Below are positions 6,206 to 14,650 of a stretch of DNA of 64,000 nt, piece by piece. Position numbers and translations under genes: made by a program. Location of the stretch: positions 21,009 to 85,008 of the forward strand of contig JABCZW010000005.1 of the NCBI GenBank assembly GCA_013289475.1, read 5' to 3'. This stretch comes from Bacteroidota bacterium (GTDB lineage Bacteria > Bacteroidota > Bacteroidia > JABEUT01). Every line of letters begins with the position of its first letter. Position 1 is the stretch's first letter. The notes beneath the pieces were generated by a model. It did no database searches, was not told the origin of the DNA, and was given only the letters and a program-made list of their open reading frames with translations.

Positions 6206-7537
6206 ATGAAAACGCTCTATTTAAGACTAATTACCACTCTAACAATTACGGCAGCATTTTTTCTGCTATCGGCAGTAACCTATGCTCAAACATGGGATTC
6301 AGTAGGCAGTGGTACCGATAAAACCATCAACTCATTGTACGTATCGGGCGGTAGCCTGTACGCAGGTGGTTCATTTTCTAATGCGGGCGGTGCACCGGCA
6401 GGCCGTGTAGCCCAATGGGATGGTAATATATGGCAAAGTGTTGGCGGTGGCATTTCAAATGCCGGCGTTTGGTCAATTACATCATTTAGTTCAACTTTAT
6501 ATGCAGGTGGCTTATTCAGCCAGGCAAATGGTAATCCTGCTAATAATGTTGCTGCGCTTAGCGGAGCCGACTGGAGCGCATTAGGCAGCGGTACTAACCT
6601 TATTGTTTATGCCATGGCGAGCTACAAAGGCAATCTATATGTTGGTGGTGGATTTGATAGTGCAGGTGGCAAACAGGTAGGGTATATTGCAAAATGGAAC
6701 GGAACAAAATGGTCTACTGTAGGTACCGGAGTTAATGGCTATGTACAATCTATGGTGGTTTTTAATAGTAACCTGTATGTAGGAGGCTCGTTTGATAGTG
6801 CCGGAGGTATTGCCGCTAATGGTATTGCCGAATGGACCGGAGGAAAATGGCAGGCCCTGGGTAAGGGAATCAACGGGTTTGTAAGTTCATTGGTTGTTTA
6901 CAACAGCACTCTTTTTGCGGGTGGAAACTTTACACAGGCAGGTGGCAGCCTTGCTAATAATATTGCCGAATGGGATGGTGCCGCATGGTCGGCTGTTGGT
7001 ACAGGTACTGATAATAATGTAGCTGCTATGACAAGTTTCAACGGATCATTATATATTGGTGGCCAGTTTTTAAATGCAGGCGGAAGCCCTGCAAACCACA
7101 TTGCCAAATGGGATGGAACCACATGGTCGGCTTTAGGGCTTGGCATGAATGATAACGTACTTGCATTGGTAGTTTATAATTCTGCTTTATATGCAGGTGG
7201 CCAGTTCGACAGTGCAGGTGGCGCTCCGGCAAACCATATTGCATCACTTTCAAATTTACCCACGGCTGTCAATGCAATCTCTACCTCAGCCGGCAGCGTA
7301 TCTGTATTCCCAAATCCTAACAATGGCTTATTTACAATAGAGTTATCAGGTACTAGCCCAAAGTCAACAGTAGAAATTTATAATGTATTAGGAGAAAAGG
7401 TGTATTCATCTCAATTCACAATTAATAATTCACAATTAATAATTGATCTTAGCGGCCACCCTGCCGGAATATACATTTACAAAGTAATGAGCCCATCGGG
7501 CAATTTCATTTCCTGCGGAAGGGTAATTATACACTAA
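6206..7537 (+). CDS. Secreted seven-repeat beta-propeller-like protein with T9SS type A sorting domain
   Basis: 443 residues. The signal peptide ends near 'SAVTYAQ'. Seven tandem repeats of about 45 residues follow, each with L[YF]xGGxF and W..xGxG motifs (LYAGGSF, LYAGGLF, LYVGGGF, LYVGGSF, LFAGGNF, LYIGGQF, LYAGGQF). That number would close a seven-bladed propeller. The last 75 residues (VFPNPNNGLF...GIYIYK...GRVIIH) are a T9SS type A sorting domain, so the product should be exported to the surface or medium. Inside that domain is a 14-base tandem repeat (7415-7442). It is a paralogue of the truncated gene at 1-626. Ligand and enzymatic role are unknown. Confidence 0.88.
   Translation: MKTLYLRLITTLTITAAFFLLSAVTYAQTWDSVGSGTDKTINSLYVSGGSLYAGGSFSNAGGAPAGRVAQWDGNIWQSVGGGISNAGVWSITSFSSTLYAGGLFSQANGNPANNVAALSGADWSALGSGTNLIVYAMASYKGNLYVGGGFDSAGGKQVGYIAKWNGTKWSTVGTGVNGYVQSMVVFNSNLYVGGSFDSAGGIAANGIAEWTGGKWQALGKGINGFVSSLVVYNSTLFAGGNFTQAGGSLANNIAEWDGAAWSAVGTGTDNNVAAMTSFNGSLYIGGQFLNAGGSPANHIAKWDGTTWSALGLGMNDNVLALVVYNSALYAGGQFDSAGGAPANHIASLSNLPTAVNAISTSAGSVSVFPNPNNGLFTIELSGTSPKSTVEIYNVLGEKVYSSQFTINNSQLIIDLSGHPAGIYIYKVMSPSGNFISCGRVIIH
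7415..7442. repeat. Tandem 14-base repeat within a T9SS sorting domain
   Basis: Two perfect copies of TTCACAATTAATAA in frame. They encode the loop 'FTINNSQL' between the GEKVYS strand and the IDLSGHPAG turn of the sorting domain. Similar repeat DNA occupies the same loop in the GH44 gene. Confidence 0.8.
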
Positions 7538-7600
7538 ATCGTATAGATTCTGAGAAGCAAAACTTCACATTAAAATCACATTAAATTTCCCAGGTAACAA

Positions 7601-7631
7601 TTTGGTTTTCAATATATTATTGCTATCTTCG
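7601..7631 (+). promoter_or_regulatory. Promoter for the PH-like membrane protein gene
   Basis: TTTG at 7601-7604, exactly 19 bases of spacer, then TATCTTCG at 7624-7631 (one mismatch to TAnnTTTG; the TTCG form recurs in this window). The predicted start near 7638 leaves a leader of about 50 bases. Confidence 0.6.
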
Positions 7632-7690
7632 TACTAAGTTATACTCTACAGGTATATCGGTGATATAATAACTTTTAAACCTCTCAACCA

Positions 7691-8467
7691 ATGGCTGAAA
7701 TTAACTTAACCAGCTCGTATCAGTTCGATGCAATTACTATGGGCTTTACCGACGACAAGCAACTTTATACCAAAGTATTGTTTGTAAAAAAGACCGCGCC
7801 ACTTATAGATGTAAGCAGCATTATTTTAAAAGAGGCTGCCTTGAGCGATAAGCTGCAATTGAACATTAAAATTACCAAGAATGGTAAAGAAGGTATGTTC
7901 CAGGTGGTACAGTTCGACAGGACCGATGATAACGGGAAGAAGTTCCTGGAAGAATTAAAATTGAAGGTTCCGTCGCCATTGGTGTGGAGCAATAAAACTG
8001 AAGAAGCAGAGCCGGCAACACAAGGCATTGGAGGTAAGCGTACCTACCCCATTCAGTTTTGGATGTTTATTACCAAAACCATGGCAGGCATGTCTCGGGG
8101 TATGCAAATTGCAATGAACTACGGGCTTTTCTGTTTGTTTATTATACCCATACCGCTCTTCATATATGTAATAGCGGCTGGTTGCTACCGCATAACCACT
8201 ACCGATGATGGTATAACTATTAAAAAACTATTCGGCAGTTTTTTTAGCTGGAACGATGTTGACAGGATAGATGTGGTACGCTACAATATTGTTATTACCA
8301 GTTACGGCGTAAAATCGAATGAAGCTTTTTTATTGGCCTGCACACTATATAGCAGCGGCGGAAAAACCAAAAACTTTATAATACGCACCAAAGAAGGTAA
8401 AGCTTTTGTACATGATATGGTGGAGCGCAAAAAAATGTCGGCCGAAGTAGAGAAGATATTTATTTAA
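7691..8467 (+). CDS. Membrane-anchored protein with C-terminal PH-like domain
   Basis: 258 residues, family not firmly recognised. Residues 1-135 are soluble, with a strand-rich start (MAEINLTSSYQFDAITMGF). One hydrophobic segment spans about 142-163 (LFCLFIIPIPLFIYVIAAG). After it comes 'YRITTTDDGITIKKLFGSFFSWNDVDRIDVV', the pattern of bacterial PH-like domains, in which a strand pair is followed by a conserved Trp and an Asp-Ile loop. The gene has its own promoter. Its last 8 bases overlap the stop region of the convergent LysE gene. Function is unknown. Confidence 0.75.
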   Translation: MAEINLTSSYQFDAITMGFTDDKQLYTKVLFVKKTAPLIDVSSIILKEAALSDKLQLNIKITKNGKEGMFQVVQFDRTDDNGKKFLEELKLKVPSPLVWSNKTEEAEPATQGIGGKRTYPIQFWMFITKTMAGMSRGMQIAMNYGLFCLFIIPIPLFIYVIAAGCYRITTTDDGITIKKLFGSFFSWNDVDRIDVVRYNIVITSYGVKSNEAFLLACTLYSSGGKTKNFIIRTKEGKAFVHDMVERKKMSAEVEKIFI

Positions 8468-9080
8468 CAGTAGCCGCATATTCTGACCATAGTCCGAATA
8501 AAATAATTACTGCACCCGATGCCCTGTTTATCCATAACAGGGCATTGTTATTTATTTTGTAGCGCAACATACCAACAACAGTACTAAGTATTAACCACCA
8601 TGCCGATGAGCCCAGAAAAACTCCGGCTACAACAGCAGTAGCAGGCATATATCCCGTTTGCCCCACTCCTGCCCCAATGGCAGAGAATATGGCTATGAAA
8701 GAAAGTATGGTAGTGGGATTAGATACGGTTAACAATAATGTAGATATGAAATTACCAAACAAGCTTTTGCTTTCTGCCTTTGCAGCCTCATCGGCAGGCT
8801 TGCTAATAAGTATGCGTATACCCAGGTAAAGCAATATCATACCGCCAATGGTGCGTATTAAAGCTTGCTGAGACATTAACAAACTTGAAATTACAGTTAA
8901 GCCAAAGCCGGCAACAACGCCATAAAAAGTATCGGCTACGGCAGCACCCATACCAGTAACAAGGCCCGATATTCTGCCTTCGGTCAGGGTGCGCTTAATG
9001 CACAACACACCAATTGGCCCAACGGGAGCAGCTACCGAAAAGCCAATTATAATTCCTTTAATAAAATAAGAAAGAAGCAT
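8460..9080 (-). CDS. LysE/RhtB-family amino-acid exporter
   Basis: 206 residues, close to the usual length for the family. The N-terminus 'GFSVAAPVGPIGVLCIKRTL' is the family signature, followed by 'GMGAAVADTFYGVVAGFGL' and 'GGMILLYLGIRIL'. About six hydrophobic segments are visible, as expected for an inner-membrane exporter of amino acids or small metabolites. The substrate cannot be told from the sequence. It stands alone on the - strand and overlaps the convergent neighbour by 8 bases. Confidence 0.92.
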   Translation of the reverse strand: MLLSYFIKGIIIGFSVAAPVGPIGVLCIKRTLTEGRISGLVTGMGAAVADTFYGVVAGFGLTVISSLLMSQQALIRTIGGMILLYLGIRILISKPADEAAKAESKSLFGNFISTLLLTVSNPTTILSFIAIFSAIGAGVGQTGYMPATAVVAGVFLGSSAWWLILSTVVGMLRYKINNNALLWINRASGAVIILFGLWSEYAATVK

Positions 9081-9097
9081 ACTTATTATTTATGATT

Positions 9098-9105
9098 CAA
9101 ATTTA
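9098..9105 (-). promoter_or_regulatory. Candidate -7 box for the LysE gene
   Basis: CAAATTTA on the + strand reads TAAATTTG on the - strand, matching TAnnTTTG, 18 bases before the start codon. No clear -33 box is present. Confidence 0.35.
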
Positions 9106-9138
9106 ATAATAGTGCAACTACTATAATTTTTCGTTATT

Positions 9139-10446
9139 CTATTTGAAAGAATAGAGAAAACTTAAACGATAGATAATATAATTGTCGTTTTTCAAAAAAT
9201 CAGATCCGTAACCATTCTTAATTCCATAATACCATATGTTGGGCATGAAATGAACTTTTTTATCATTCACAGGTGTCCAATCAAGCCCTGCACTTATAAA
9301 TGTTTCACTCCAGGTTGCACCCGGCTGCAGCCAGCTGGTGTATATTTCACCTGGAGTATATTGGTATATAGCATCTGGTTTATACATATCGTACCGCGCA
9401 AAAACATTTAGTTTATCTGCTATAATAGTTGCATGCGCAAATACAGATATTCCGGCCTGGCTTGCGGTTACCGTATCATTTTTTACCGGGGCCGATGCAT
9501 AGGTTTCTATTTCGCCATTGGTATTATTCTGCATAAAGCATTCAATACCAAACCCGAATGTTATTGTGTTATACGCTGCGTAAACTTTAAATGTAGATGT
9601 AGCGTTTTGGTATAGCTTGCTTGTTTTATATGCTACACCGCCATAGTTAATATAGTCGGCATAAGCACCCACCGTAAGCGAGCCATTCAATGTATTTAAG
9701 AATGCATTCAATCTGAATTTTTTATCCTTATCGGTTGTACTATTTGGCGGTGTTCTTGCCCCGGTAAATACAGGCACAGGCACATTGCCCGAATTATCGC
9801 CTATCATGGCGCTATACCCTATAAAAGAAGGTACCCGGGCAGAATCATCATGTTTATTTGTCCATAGCTTACCATCCAGTGCTATTCCCATATCTGCCGA
9901 CACGTCAACTTTATGCATATCCATTATTGTTTTTTCAATGCACCTGTAGCCCATTAGGGCCTCAGTATTATAAGCATTTGCCCATGAGTTGGTGGCTTGC
10001 TGCCCTATTTTAAGGTCACTACCTTTGAAAATGTTCTTCCATTTAAAATAAATAAACTTCAAATAAACGGTTCGGTTATTATTTACATCATAATCACCCT
10101 GGTAATCTAACACAGCGTAGGCTGAAAATTTTTCGTTAATAGTATAATTAAAGCCTAAATAGGCTCGTCTTATTTCAATTGCATTTTGATATTTGGTACC
10201 CGTTTGCGCACCTAGCCCTTTATATTGCATTGAGGTTCCTCTGCCTGCTGAATCGCCGTGGTATACAAAAGCGTAATCTCCAAATGCATATCCCCAAACA
10301 TTGGCTCCGGTTGCCGGGCCACCACCGCCATTTGTTATTAGTGAAATAGAATTAGTTTGGTTTAATACCGGCACTATGCTCTGTGATTGTACCTCGCCGG
10401 CAATAGTCAGCATAAGAGCAACTTTTATAAAACCATTTCTGTTCAT
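9139..10446 (-). CDS. Outer-membrane beta-barrel (porin-like) protein
   Basis: 435 residues from the ATG at 10444-10446. The frame extends to 10467, but a -7 promoter box covers that upstream ATG, so the inner one is preferred. The signal peptide is MNRNGFIKVALMLTIAGEVQSQ. The rest is a run of alternating strands rich in aromatic residues. Examples are 'IEIRRAYLGFNYTINEKFSAYAVLDYQG' and 'YLKFIYFKWKNIFKGSDLKIGQQ', which are like the phosphate-selective porin O/P group in which strands line a barrel. The C-terminus 'YRLSFLYSFK' is a typical last strand. Likely substrates are small solutes, but none can be named. Single-gene transcription unit. Confidence 0.8.
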   Translation of the reverse strand: MNRNGFIKVALMLTIAGEVQSQSIVPVLNQTNSISLITNGGGGPATGANVWGYAFGDYAFVYHGDSAGRGTSMQYKGLGAQTGTKYQNAIEIRRAYLGFNYTINEKFSAYAVLDYQGDYDVNNNRTVYLKFIYFKWKNIFKGSDLKIGQQATNSWANAYNTEALMGYRCIEKTIMDMHKVDVSADMGIALDGKLWTNKHDDSARVPSFIGYSAMIGDNSGNVPVPVFTGARTPPNSTTDKDKKFRLNAFLNTLNGSLTVGAYADYINYGGVAYKTSKLYQNATSTFKVYAAYNTITFGFGIECFMQNNTNGEIETYASAPVKNDTVTASQAGISVFAHATIIADKLNVFARYDMYKPDAIYQYTPGEIYTSWLQPGATWSETFISAGLDWTPVNDKKVHFMPNIWYYGIKNGYGSDFLKNDNYIIYRLSFLYSFK

Positions 10447-10464
10447 AGCTATTCGCATGGCTTT

Positions 10465-10472
10465 CAAAGTTA
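10465..10472 (-). promoter_or_regulatory. Candidate -7 box for the porin-like gene
   Basis: CAAAGTTA on the + strand is TAACTTTG on the - strand (TAnnTTTG). It lies 18 bases upstream of the ATG at 10446 and overlaps the alternative ATG at 10467, which it rules against. Confidence 0.5.
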
Positions 10473-10533
10473 AAAGTTAAATCATACCCATTAGCTTGTT
10501 TTGTATATTTACCATTCATGTTTTATACATACA

Positions 10534-11064
10534 ATGCAATTTGACAATTATATACTGCGTACGCCTGAACTTAACGACGCAACTTTATTACTCAAAATGG
10601 TTTTGCGGGATAAAGAAAGACTCGTTGATTATTTCCCTGTGTCGGTAGGTTCTATGGTTGATATTAGCTCCACAAAAAAATACATTTTAGAGAAAATACA
10701 ACAAACCGAAAGAAAAGAAACATTTACTTTTATACTACACGATACTAAAACTTCAAAACCCATTGGCATAGTATTTATTAAAAGCATTGACTGGAGAACC
10801 CCCAAAGCCGAGCTTGCTTATTTTATTGACAAGGAACAGGAAGGAAAGGGAATTACGAGTAAAGCACTGAAACATATAATCGACTACAGCTTTAACAAAT
10901 TAAAAATGAATAAACTGTTTTTACGCGTAGCGCCCGAAAATATTGCCAGCCAGCGCGTAGCGTTAAAAAACGGTTTTGTAAAAGAAGGCGTACTGAGAAA
11001 AGACTTTAAAAGAGCCAACGGAAAGCTTACCGATGTATATTATTACGGACTGGTAAAAGAATAG
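10534..11064 (+). CDS. GNAT-family N-acetyltransferase (RimJ/RimL type)
   Basis: 176 residues from the ATG at 10534 (the frame also opens at a TTG at 10501). The order of motifs fits Acetyltransf_3: 'LRTPELNDATLLLKMV' at the start and 'KPIGIVFIKSIDWRTPKAELAYFID' in the middle. The acetyl-CoA segment 'EGKGITSKALKHIIDYSF' then follows, with 'LRVAPENIASQRVALKNGF' and 'KEGVLRKDFKRANGK' near the end. Members acetylate the N-terminus of ribosomal proteins or small molecules. The exact substrate is not evident. It is the first of four rightward genes with short gaps. Confidence 0.92.
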   Translation: MQFDNYILRTPELNDATLLLKMVLRDKERLVDYFPVSVGSMVDISSTKKYILEKIQQTERKETFTFILHDTKTSKPIGIVFIKSIDWRTPKAELAYFIDKEQEGKGITSKALKHIIDYSFNKLKMNKLFLRVAPENIASQRVALKNGFVKEGVLRKDFKRANGKLTDVYYYGLVKE

Positions 11065-11084
11065 AGTTTGTATATTTACATACC

Positions 11085-11339
11085 ATGGCAAAGCACGAAC
11101 CAAATAAGGTCATTAAAAGAATATCGCCCTTCTGGAGGGCAATATTGGAGGTTGGTTTTATCATCTTTCTCTTCTATTCAAACCTGTTGATGGGTGAGTA
11201 TACGCATTCAGGTATGGGCCAAACTAAAGGGCTTTGGTGGGCAGTACAGGACATTTTCACCTTCACAAATTTCTCTATTGCTCTTGTGTTATCACTCATT
11301 GGCTATATAGTGGTTGAGTTTTTAAGGCGCAGGTTATAA
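11085..11339 (+). CDS. Small two-span membrane protein
   Basis: 84 residues with two hydrophobic stretches: residues about 20-37 (AILEVGFIIFLFYSNLLMG) and 59-78 (FSIALVLSLIGYIVVEFL). The ends are basic (MAKHEPNKVIKRI and FLRRRL). No family is recognised. It is 20 bases after the acetyltransferase gene and 2 bases before the lipoprotein gene at 11342, so it is probably co-transcribed with that gene. A TATATTTA box at 11071-11078 could give it its own weak promoter. Confidence 0.75.
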   Translation: MAKHEPNKVIKRISPFWRAILEVGFIIFLFYSNLLMGEYTHSGMGQTKGLWWAVQDIFTFTNFSIALVLSLIGYIVVEFLRRRL

Positions 11340-11341
11340 AA

Positions 11342-12382
11342 ATGTATCATAGCCAGGGAAAATACTTCATTATTACTATTGTTTTGCTGTTCCTGGTAAG
11401 CTGCAAGCATTCCGGAGACAAAACCACCCTTGCATTTTATTACTGGAAAAGCAATTTCAACATTGACAAAACCGATATATCCTATTTAAAAGATGCAGGC
11501 GTGCAAAAACTATACCTGCATTTTTTTGATGTGTCGTGGGATGAAACATATAACAGGGCACTGCCTGTAGCTGAAATGAAATTTGAAGCTGAACCAACTG
11601 ATAAGTTTCAATATGTGCCTGTAGTATATATAACCACCAGATCGCTCAATAATACCGATGGCGATAGTATTAACAAGCTGGCAGAACACATATATGATGA
11701 AGTGGAGCACATAGTCACTACCAATAAAATAGCCTATAAAGAACTGCAATTCGATTGTGACTGGACCGATGCAACACGCAGCAAATACTTTGCTCTGTTA
11801 TCTTTCTTTCGCAATAAATTCAAATCTACCGGGCAATTGGTTTCAGCAACCATACGCCTGCACCAAATAAAATATGCCGACAAAACAGGCGTACCACCTG
11901 TAGACAGGGGTATGCTTATGTTCTATAATATGGGTTCAATTAATTCGGTGCCGGGCTACAATTCCATTTACAATGATAAAGATGCCGACAAGTATGTAAC
12001 TTATGTATCAGCCTATACCCTACCTTTAGATGTTGCATTACCTGTATACTCGTGGGCAATCTGGGCGAGGAATGGGAAAGTGCAGGATATTATAGAGAAA
12101 GCCCTTAACAAAGACTTTGCCGATACCGCCATGTTTCTCTCGGCAGGAAACAATATATTTGTTTCACGCGGTTCGTTCTTTTTCAGAGGGAAATATTTTA
12201 TGAAAAGTGATACCGTTAAAACAGAAGAAGTAACACCCGAAATTTGTGAAGATGCTGCCACCAATGTGGCTAAATACTTGAAGAACGAACCCCGCACGAT
12301 AAGCTTATTTGAATATGATTCGTTATACCTTTCAACCTATAATAAAAAAGACCTTGAAAAAATCTACACTCTTTCCCGTTAG
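11342..12382 (+). CDS. Uncharacterised lipoprotein, possibly DUF3142-like TIM barrel
   Basis: 346 residues. A lipoprotein signal (IVLLFLVSC, Cys at about residue 21) is followed by 'LAFYYWKSNFNIDKTDISYLKDAGVQKLYLHFFDV'. Further on is 'KELQFDCDWTDATRSKYFALL', which resembles the strand-ending acidic motif of DUF3142-type TIM-barrel proteins ('xQLDxD...R..Y'). 'SATIRLHQIKY' and 'MLMFYNMG' also look like consecutive barrel strands. If this is right it is a membrane-anchored, glycosidase-like protein; no catalytic claim is made. Its 3' end overlaps the start of the following lipoprotein gene, implying translational coupling. Confidence 0.75.
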   Translation: MYHSQGKYFIITIVLLFLVSCKHSGDKTTLAFYYWKSNFNIDKTDISYLKDAGVQKLYLHFFDVSWDETYNRALPVAEMKFEAEPTDKFQYVPVVYITTRSLNNTDGDSINKLAEHIYDEVEHIVTTNKIAYKELQFDCDWTDATRSKYFALLSFFRNKFKSTGQLVSATIRLHQIKYADKTGVPPVDRGMLMFYNMGSINSVPGYNSIYNDKDADKYVTYVSAYTLPLDVALPVYSWAIWARNGKVQDIIEKALNKDFADTAMFLSAGNNIFVSRGSFFFRGKYFMKSDTVKTEEVTPEICEDAATNVAKYLKNEPRTISLFEYDSLYLSTYNKKDLEKIYTLSR

Positions 12383-14609
12383 CCTTATAGTACTTGTTGC
12401 GGGCATTATGTTTGCCTGTGCCGATGTGGAGATGACTTATTATCCCACCTCTTTTTTTGCACCCGAAATAACACACAATAAATCAGCATATGTATTCTTT
12501 CGTGCCTTTTACCCTTTATATGAGGATTCCTACAAGGAAAATTACCTTGCAGATTTTAAGGCCACAAATATTATTGAATGGGAAAACTACTTTAAGCAGC
12601 AAATTAAGAAGAATGACCTGAGCTATATATTATATGATGCCAGGCTGGGAGAAATTGACACACTTATACTTTCTATTAAAAAAGCGGACTATCCTATAAG
12701 TGATGAACTAAAAGGGAATTCAATTTTAAAGGCAGCAGATACAAAGTCTGTGCTCGACTTTTTATTCTATACAGGTTTTGCGAGGCGTTGCGAAAAATAT
12801 GCGGCGTATAATGTGGGCTGGTGGGATGAGGACAGAAAAAACGACAACCCGCTTGATGATAAGGAAGGTATGGCAAAACTTGCCGATGGCGGTATTAAAC
12901 AAATAGGTAATGCCAACAGCGATTTTGTGCGCCAGCGTTATGCATTCCAGGTATTAAGGCTATACTACATGAGCGGTGAGAATGATAAATGCATTCAGTT
13001 TTATACTGACAGGAAGAAGATAATTGAATCAACTAACAATAGCATTAAATACCGATCTATTGGTTACCTGGCCGGAGCCTATAACAGGAACAAACAATAT
13101 GGTACTGCCAACTATTTCTATTCCTTAGCTTATGATGGCTGTGATACCATGAAGATATCGGCATACTTTAGTTTTCATCCGCAGGAAGAGGAGGACTGGC
13201 AACAAACCCTTAATATGGCAAAAAACACCAGGCAAAAAGCTGTGTTGTGGCAAATGTTAGGCATTTACAGGGATCCGTTCCGTGCCATGAAAGAAGTCTA
13301 TGCCCTTGATCCGAAATCTGACCTGCTGGACCTGTTACTTGCCCGAACCATAAATGTTGAAGAAGAACATTTTCTGCACCAATACGGGCCTTATGGCGAA
13401 GGAGAAACAGACAGCCTGGACTATATTAACACAGGCAATATAAATAAAGAACTGGTTGCTTTTTTAAAAACAACGGCAGGCAAAGAAAACACGGCAAAGC
13501 CATACGAATGGAATCTTGCCGCCGGTTATTTATGCTGGGTTATCGGAGATAAGGATTTTCAGAAATACATTGACAAAGCAAAACAGGAAGCTGCAAAAGA
13601 CACCCTTGTACAAGAGCAGATAAGGTTAATAGAATTGCTCGACCTAGTGAAACTGGGCAAAGCCGGAGATAAAAAATTTGAAGAAAAAGTTGCGCCGGAA
13701 CTCGAATGGCTGAGAGGGGAAGAGCATCCCAGGGAATTCAGACGGGGCGATGCTTACAGGTGGGTAACAAAAATTCTGGAAACCAAATATGCCAAAGATA
13801 TTGTTAAATCAACCTGCTTTAAGCATGAACTTAGTGATGGTGAAATGCATAACGATGATTTGCTCAATACCTTAAAGGCTTTCATGGACAAAAAAGACAA
13901 ATCTGCTTTTGAAACATACGCATGGCGTGAACTTCAATATAGTAAAACTGACTTGATAGAAATTCAGGCAGTTAATTCGATATATAGCTATAAACTTAAA
14001 AATGCGATGGCGCATTTTAATGAAGATGCAGCGGCAGGAAAAGAAAAACTTACAGCCAACCCTTTCATGATACATATAAACGATTGTCACGATTGCGACC
14101 ACCAGGACAGTGAGAAAACTATTTATACTAAAAAAGAGTTCGTTCAGAAAATGATAGATATGGAAGATATAGTTCAGAAGAACCCTAAAGATGCACAGAC
14201 ATATTTCCAATTGGCCAATGGTTATTATAATATGAGTTATTTTGGTAACAGCAGGGACATTTATGACGCTAAGGGGTATTACATAGGTAGTTCATTCTTT
14301 GAGTTTTGGGAATATTCCAATACATCGGGGACAGATTCATTGCCTGTTTATGTAAATTGCAGCAAAGCACTTGAATATTACAAGAAAGCCATAGATGCAT
14401 CAAAAGATCCTGAGTTTAAGGCCCAGTGCTGTTTTATGGCTGCCAAGTGCGAACAGAATTACTTCTTTTGCCATAAACCTAAAGGCTATATAGGCGATTT
14501 TAAAGCAGGTGATTATTTTGCCATGATGAAAAGCACTTACTCCAACACGAAATATTACCAGGAAGTAATTAAGGAGTGCGGTTACTTTAAAACCTATGTA
14601 AACAAGTAG
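12354..14609 (+). CDS. Large TPR-like lipoprotein with CHDCDH motif
   Basis: 751 residues from a TTG at 12354. That start gives a compact lipoprotein signal (MKKSTLFPVSLIVLVAGIMF, then AC, Cys22). An ATG at 12309 in the same frame would add 15 residues and lengthen the overlap with the upstream gene from 29 to 74 bases. The body is helical with TPR-like pairs (QRYAFQVLRLYYMSGENDKC; ALEYYKKAIDASKDPEFKAQ). Near residue 580 there is a Cys/His cluster, INDCHDCDHQD, followed by 'YTKKEFVQKM', which may bind metal or form disulfides. It belongs to a widespread but unnamed Bacteroidota protein type. It is coupled to the lipoprotein gene at 11342, so the two may act together at a membrane. Confidence 0.82.
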   Translation: MKKSTLFPVSLIVLVAGIMFACADVEMTYYPTSFFAPEITHNKSAYVFFRAFYPLYEDSYKENYLADFKATNIIEWENYFKQQIKKNDLSYILYDARLGEIDTLILSIKKADYPISDELKGNSILKAADTKSVLDFLFYTGFARRCEKYAAYNVGWWDEDRKNDNPLDDKEGMAKLADGGIKQIGNANSDFVRQRYAFQVLRLYYMSGENDKCIQFYTDRKKIIESTNNSIKYRSIGYLAGAYNRNKQYGTANYFYSLAYDGCDTMKISAYFSFHPQEEEDWQQTLNMAKNTRQKAVLWQMLGIYRDPFRAMKEVYALDPKSDLLDLLLARTINVEEEHFLHQYGPYGEGETDSLDYINTGNINKELVAFLKTTAGKENTAKPYEWNLAAGYLCWVIGDKDFQKYIDKAKQEAAKDTLVQEQIRLIELLDLVKLGKAGDKKFEEKVAPELEWLRGEEHPREFRRGDAYRWVTKILETKYAKDIVKSTCFKHELSDGEMHNDDLLNTLKAFMDKKDKSAFETYAWRELQYSKTDLIEIQAVNSIYSYKLKNAMAHFNEDAAAGKEKLTANPFMIHINDCHDCDHQDSEKTIYTKKEFVQKMIDMEDIVQKNPKDAQTYFQLANGYYNMSYFGNSRDIYDAKGYYIGSSFFEFWEYSNTSGTDSLPVYVNCSKALEYYKKAIDASKDPEFKAQCCFMAAKCEQNYFFCHKPKGYIGDFKAGDYFAMMKSTYSNTKYYQEVIKECGYFKTYVNK

Positions 14610-14626
14610 TTTACATTTCTATTTCG

Positions 14627-14634
14627 TATATTTG
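14627..14634 (+). promoter_or_regulatory. Candidate -7 box for the GH44 gene
   Basis: TATATTTG matches TAnnTTTG and ends 16 bases before the ATG at 14651, leaving a leader of about 10 bases. The -33 position shows only TTT. Confidence 0.45.
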
Positions 14635-14650
14635 ATATATACGATTAAAC

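Noticed and set aside
9131..9153. Hairpin TATTCT/AGAATA at the end of the porin-like gene as a terminator
   Set aside because: It has only six A/T-rich pairs, overlaps the coding end, and lacks a clear T run.
10447..10467. Longer start for the porin-like gene at 10467
   Set aside because: It overlaps the TAACTTTG promoter box, and the ATG at 10446 gives a proper signal peptide.
12309..12353. ATG start at 12309 for the TPR-like lipoprotein
   Set aside because: It would overlap the upstream gene by 74 bases. The TTG at 12354 gives a standard-length lipoprotein signal. It remains possible, and both starts give the same mature protein.
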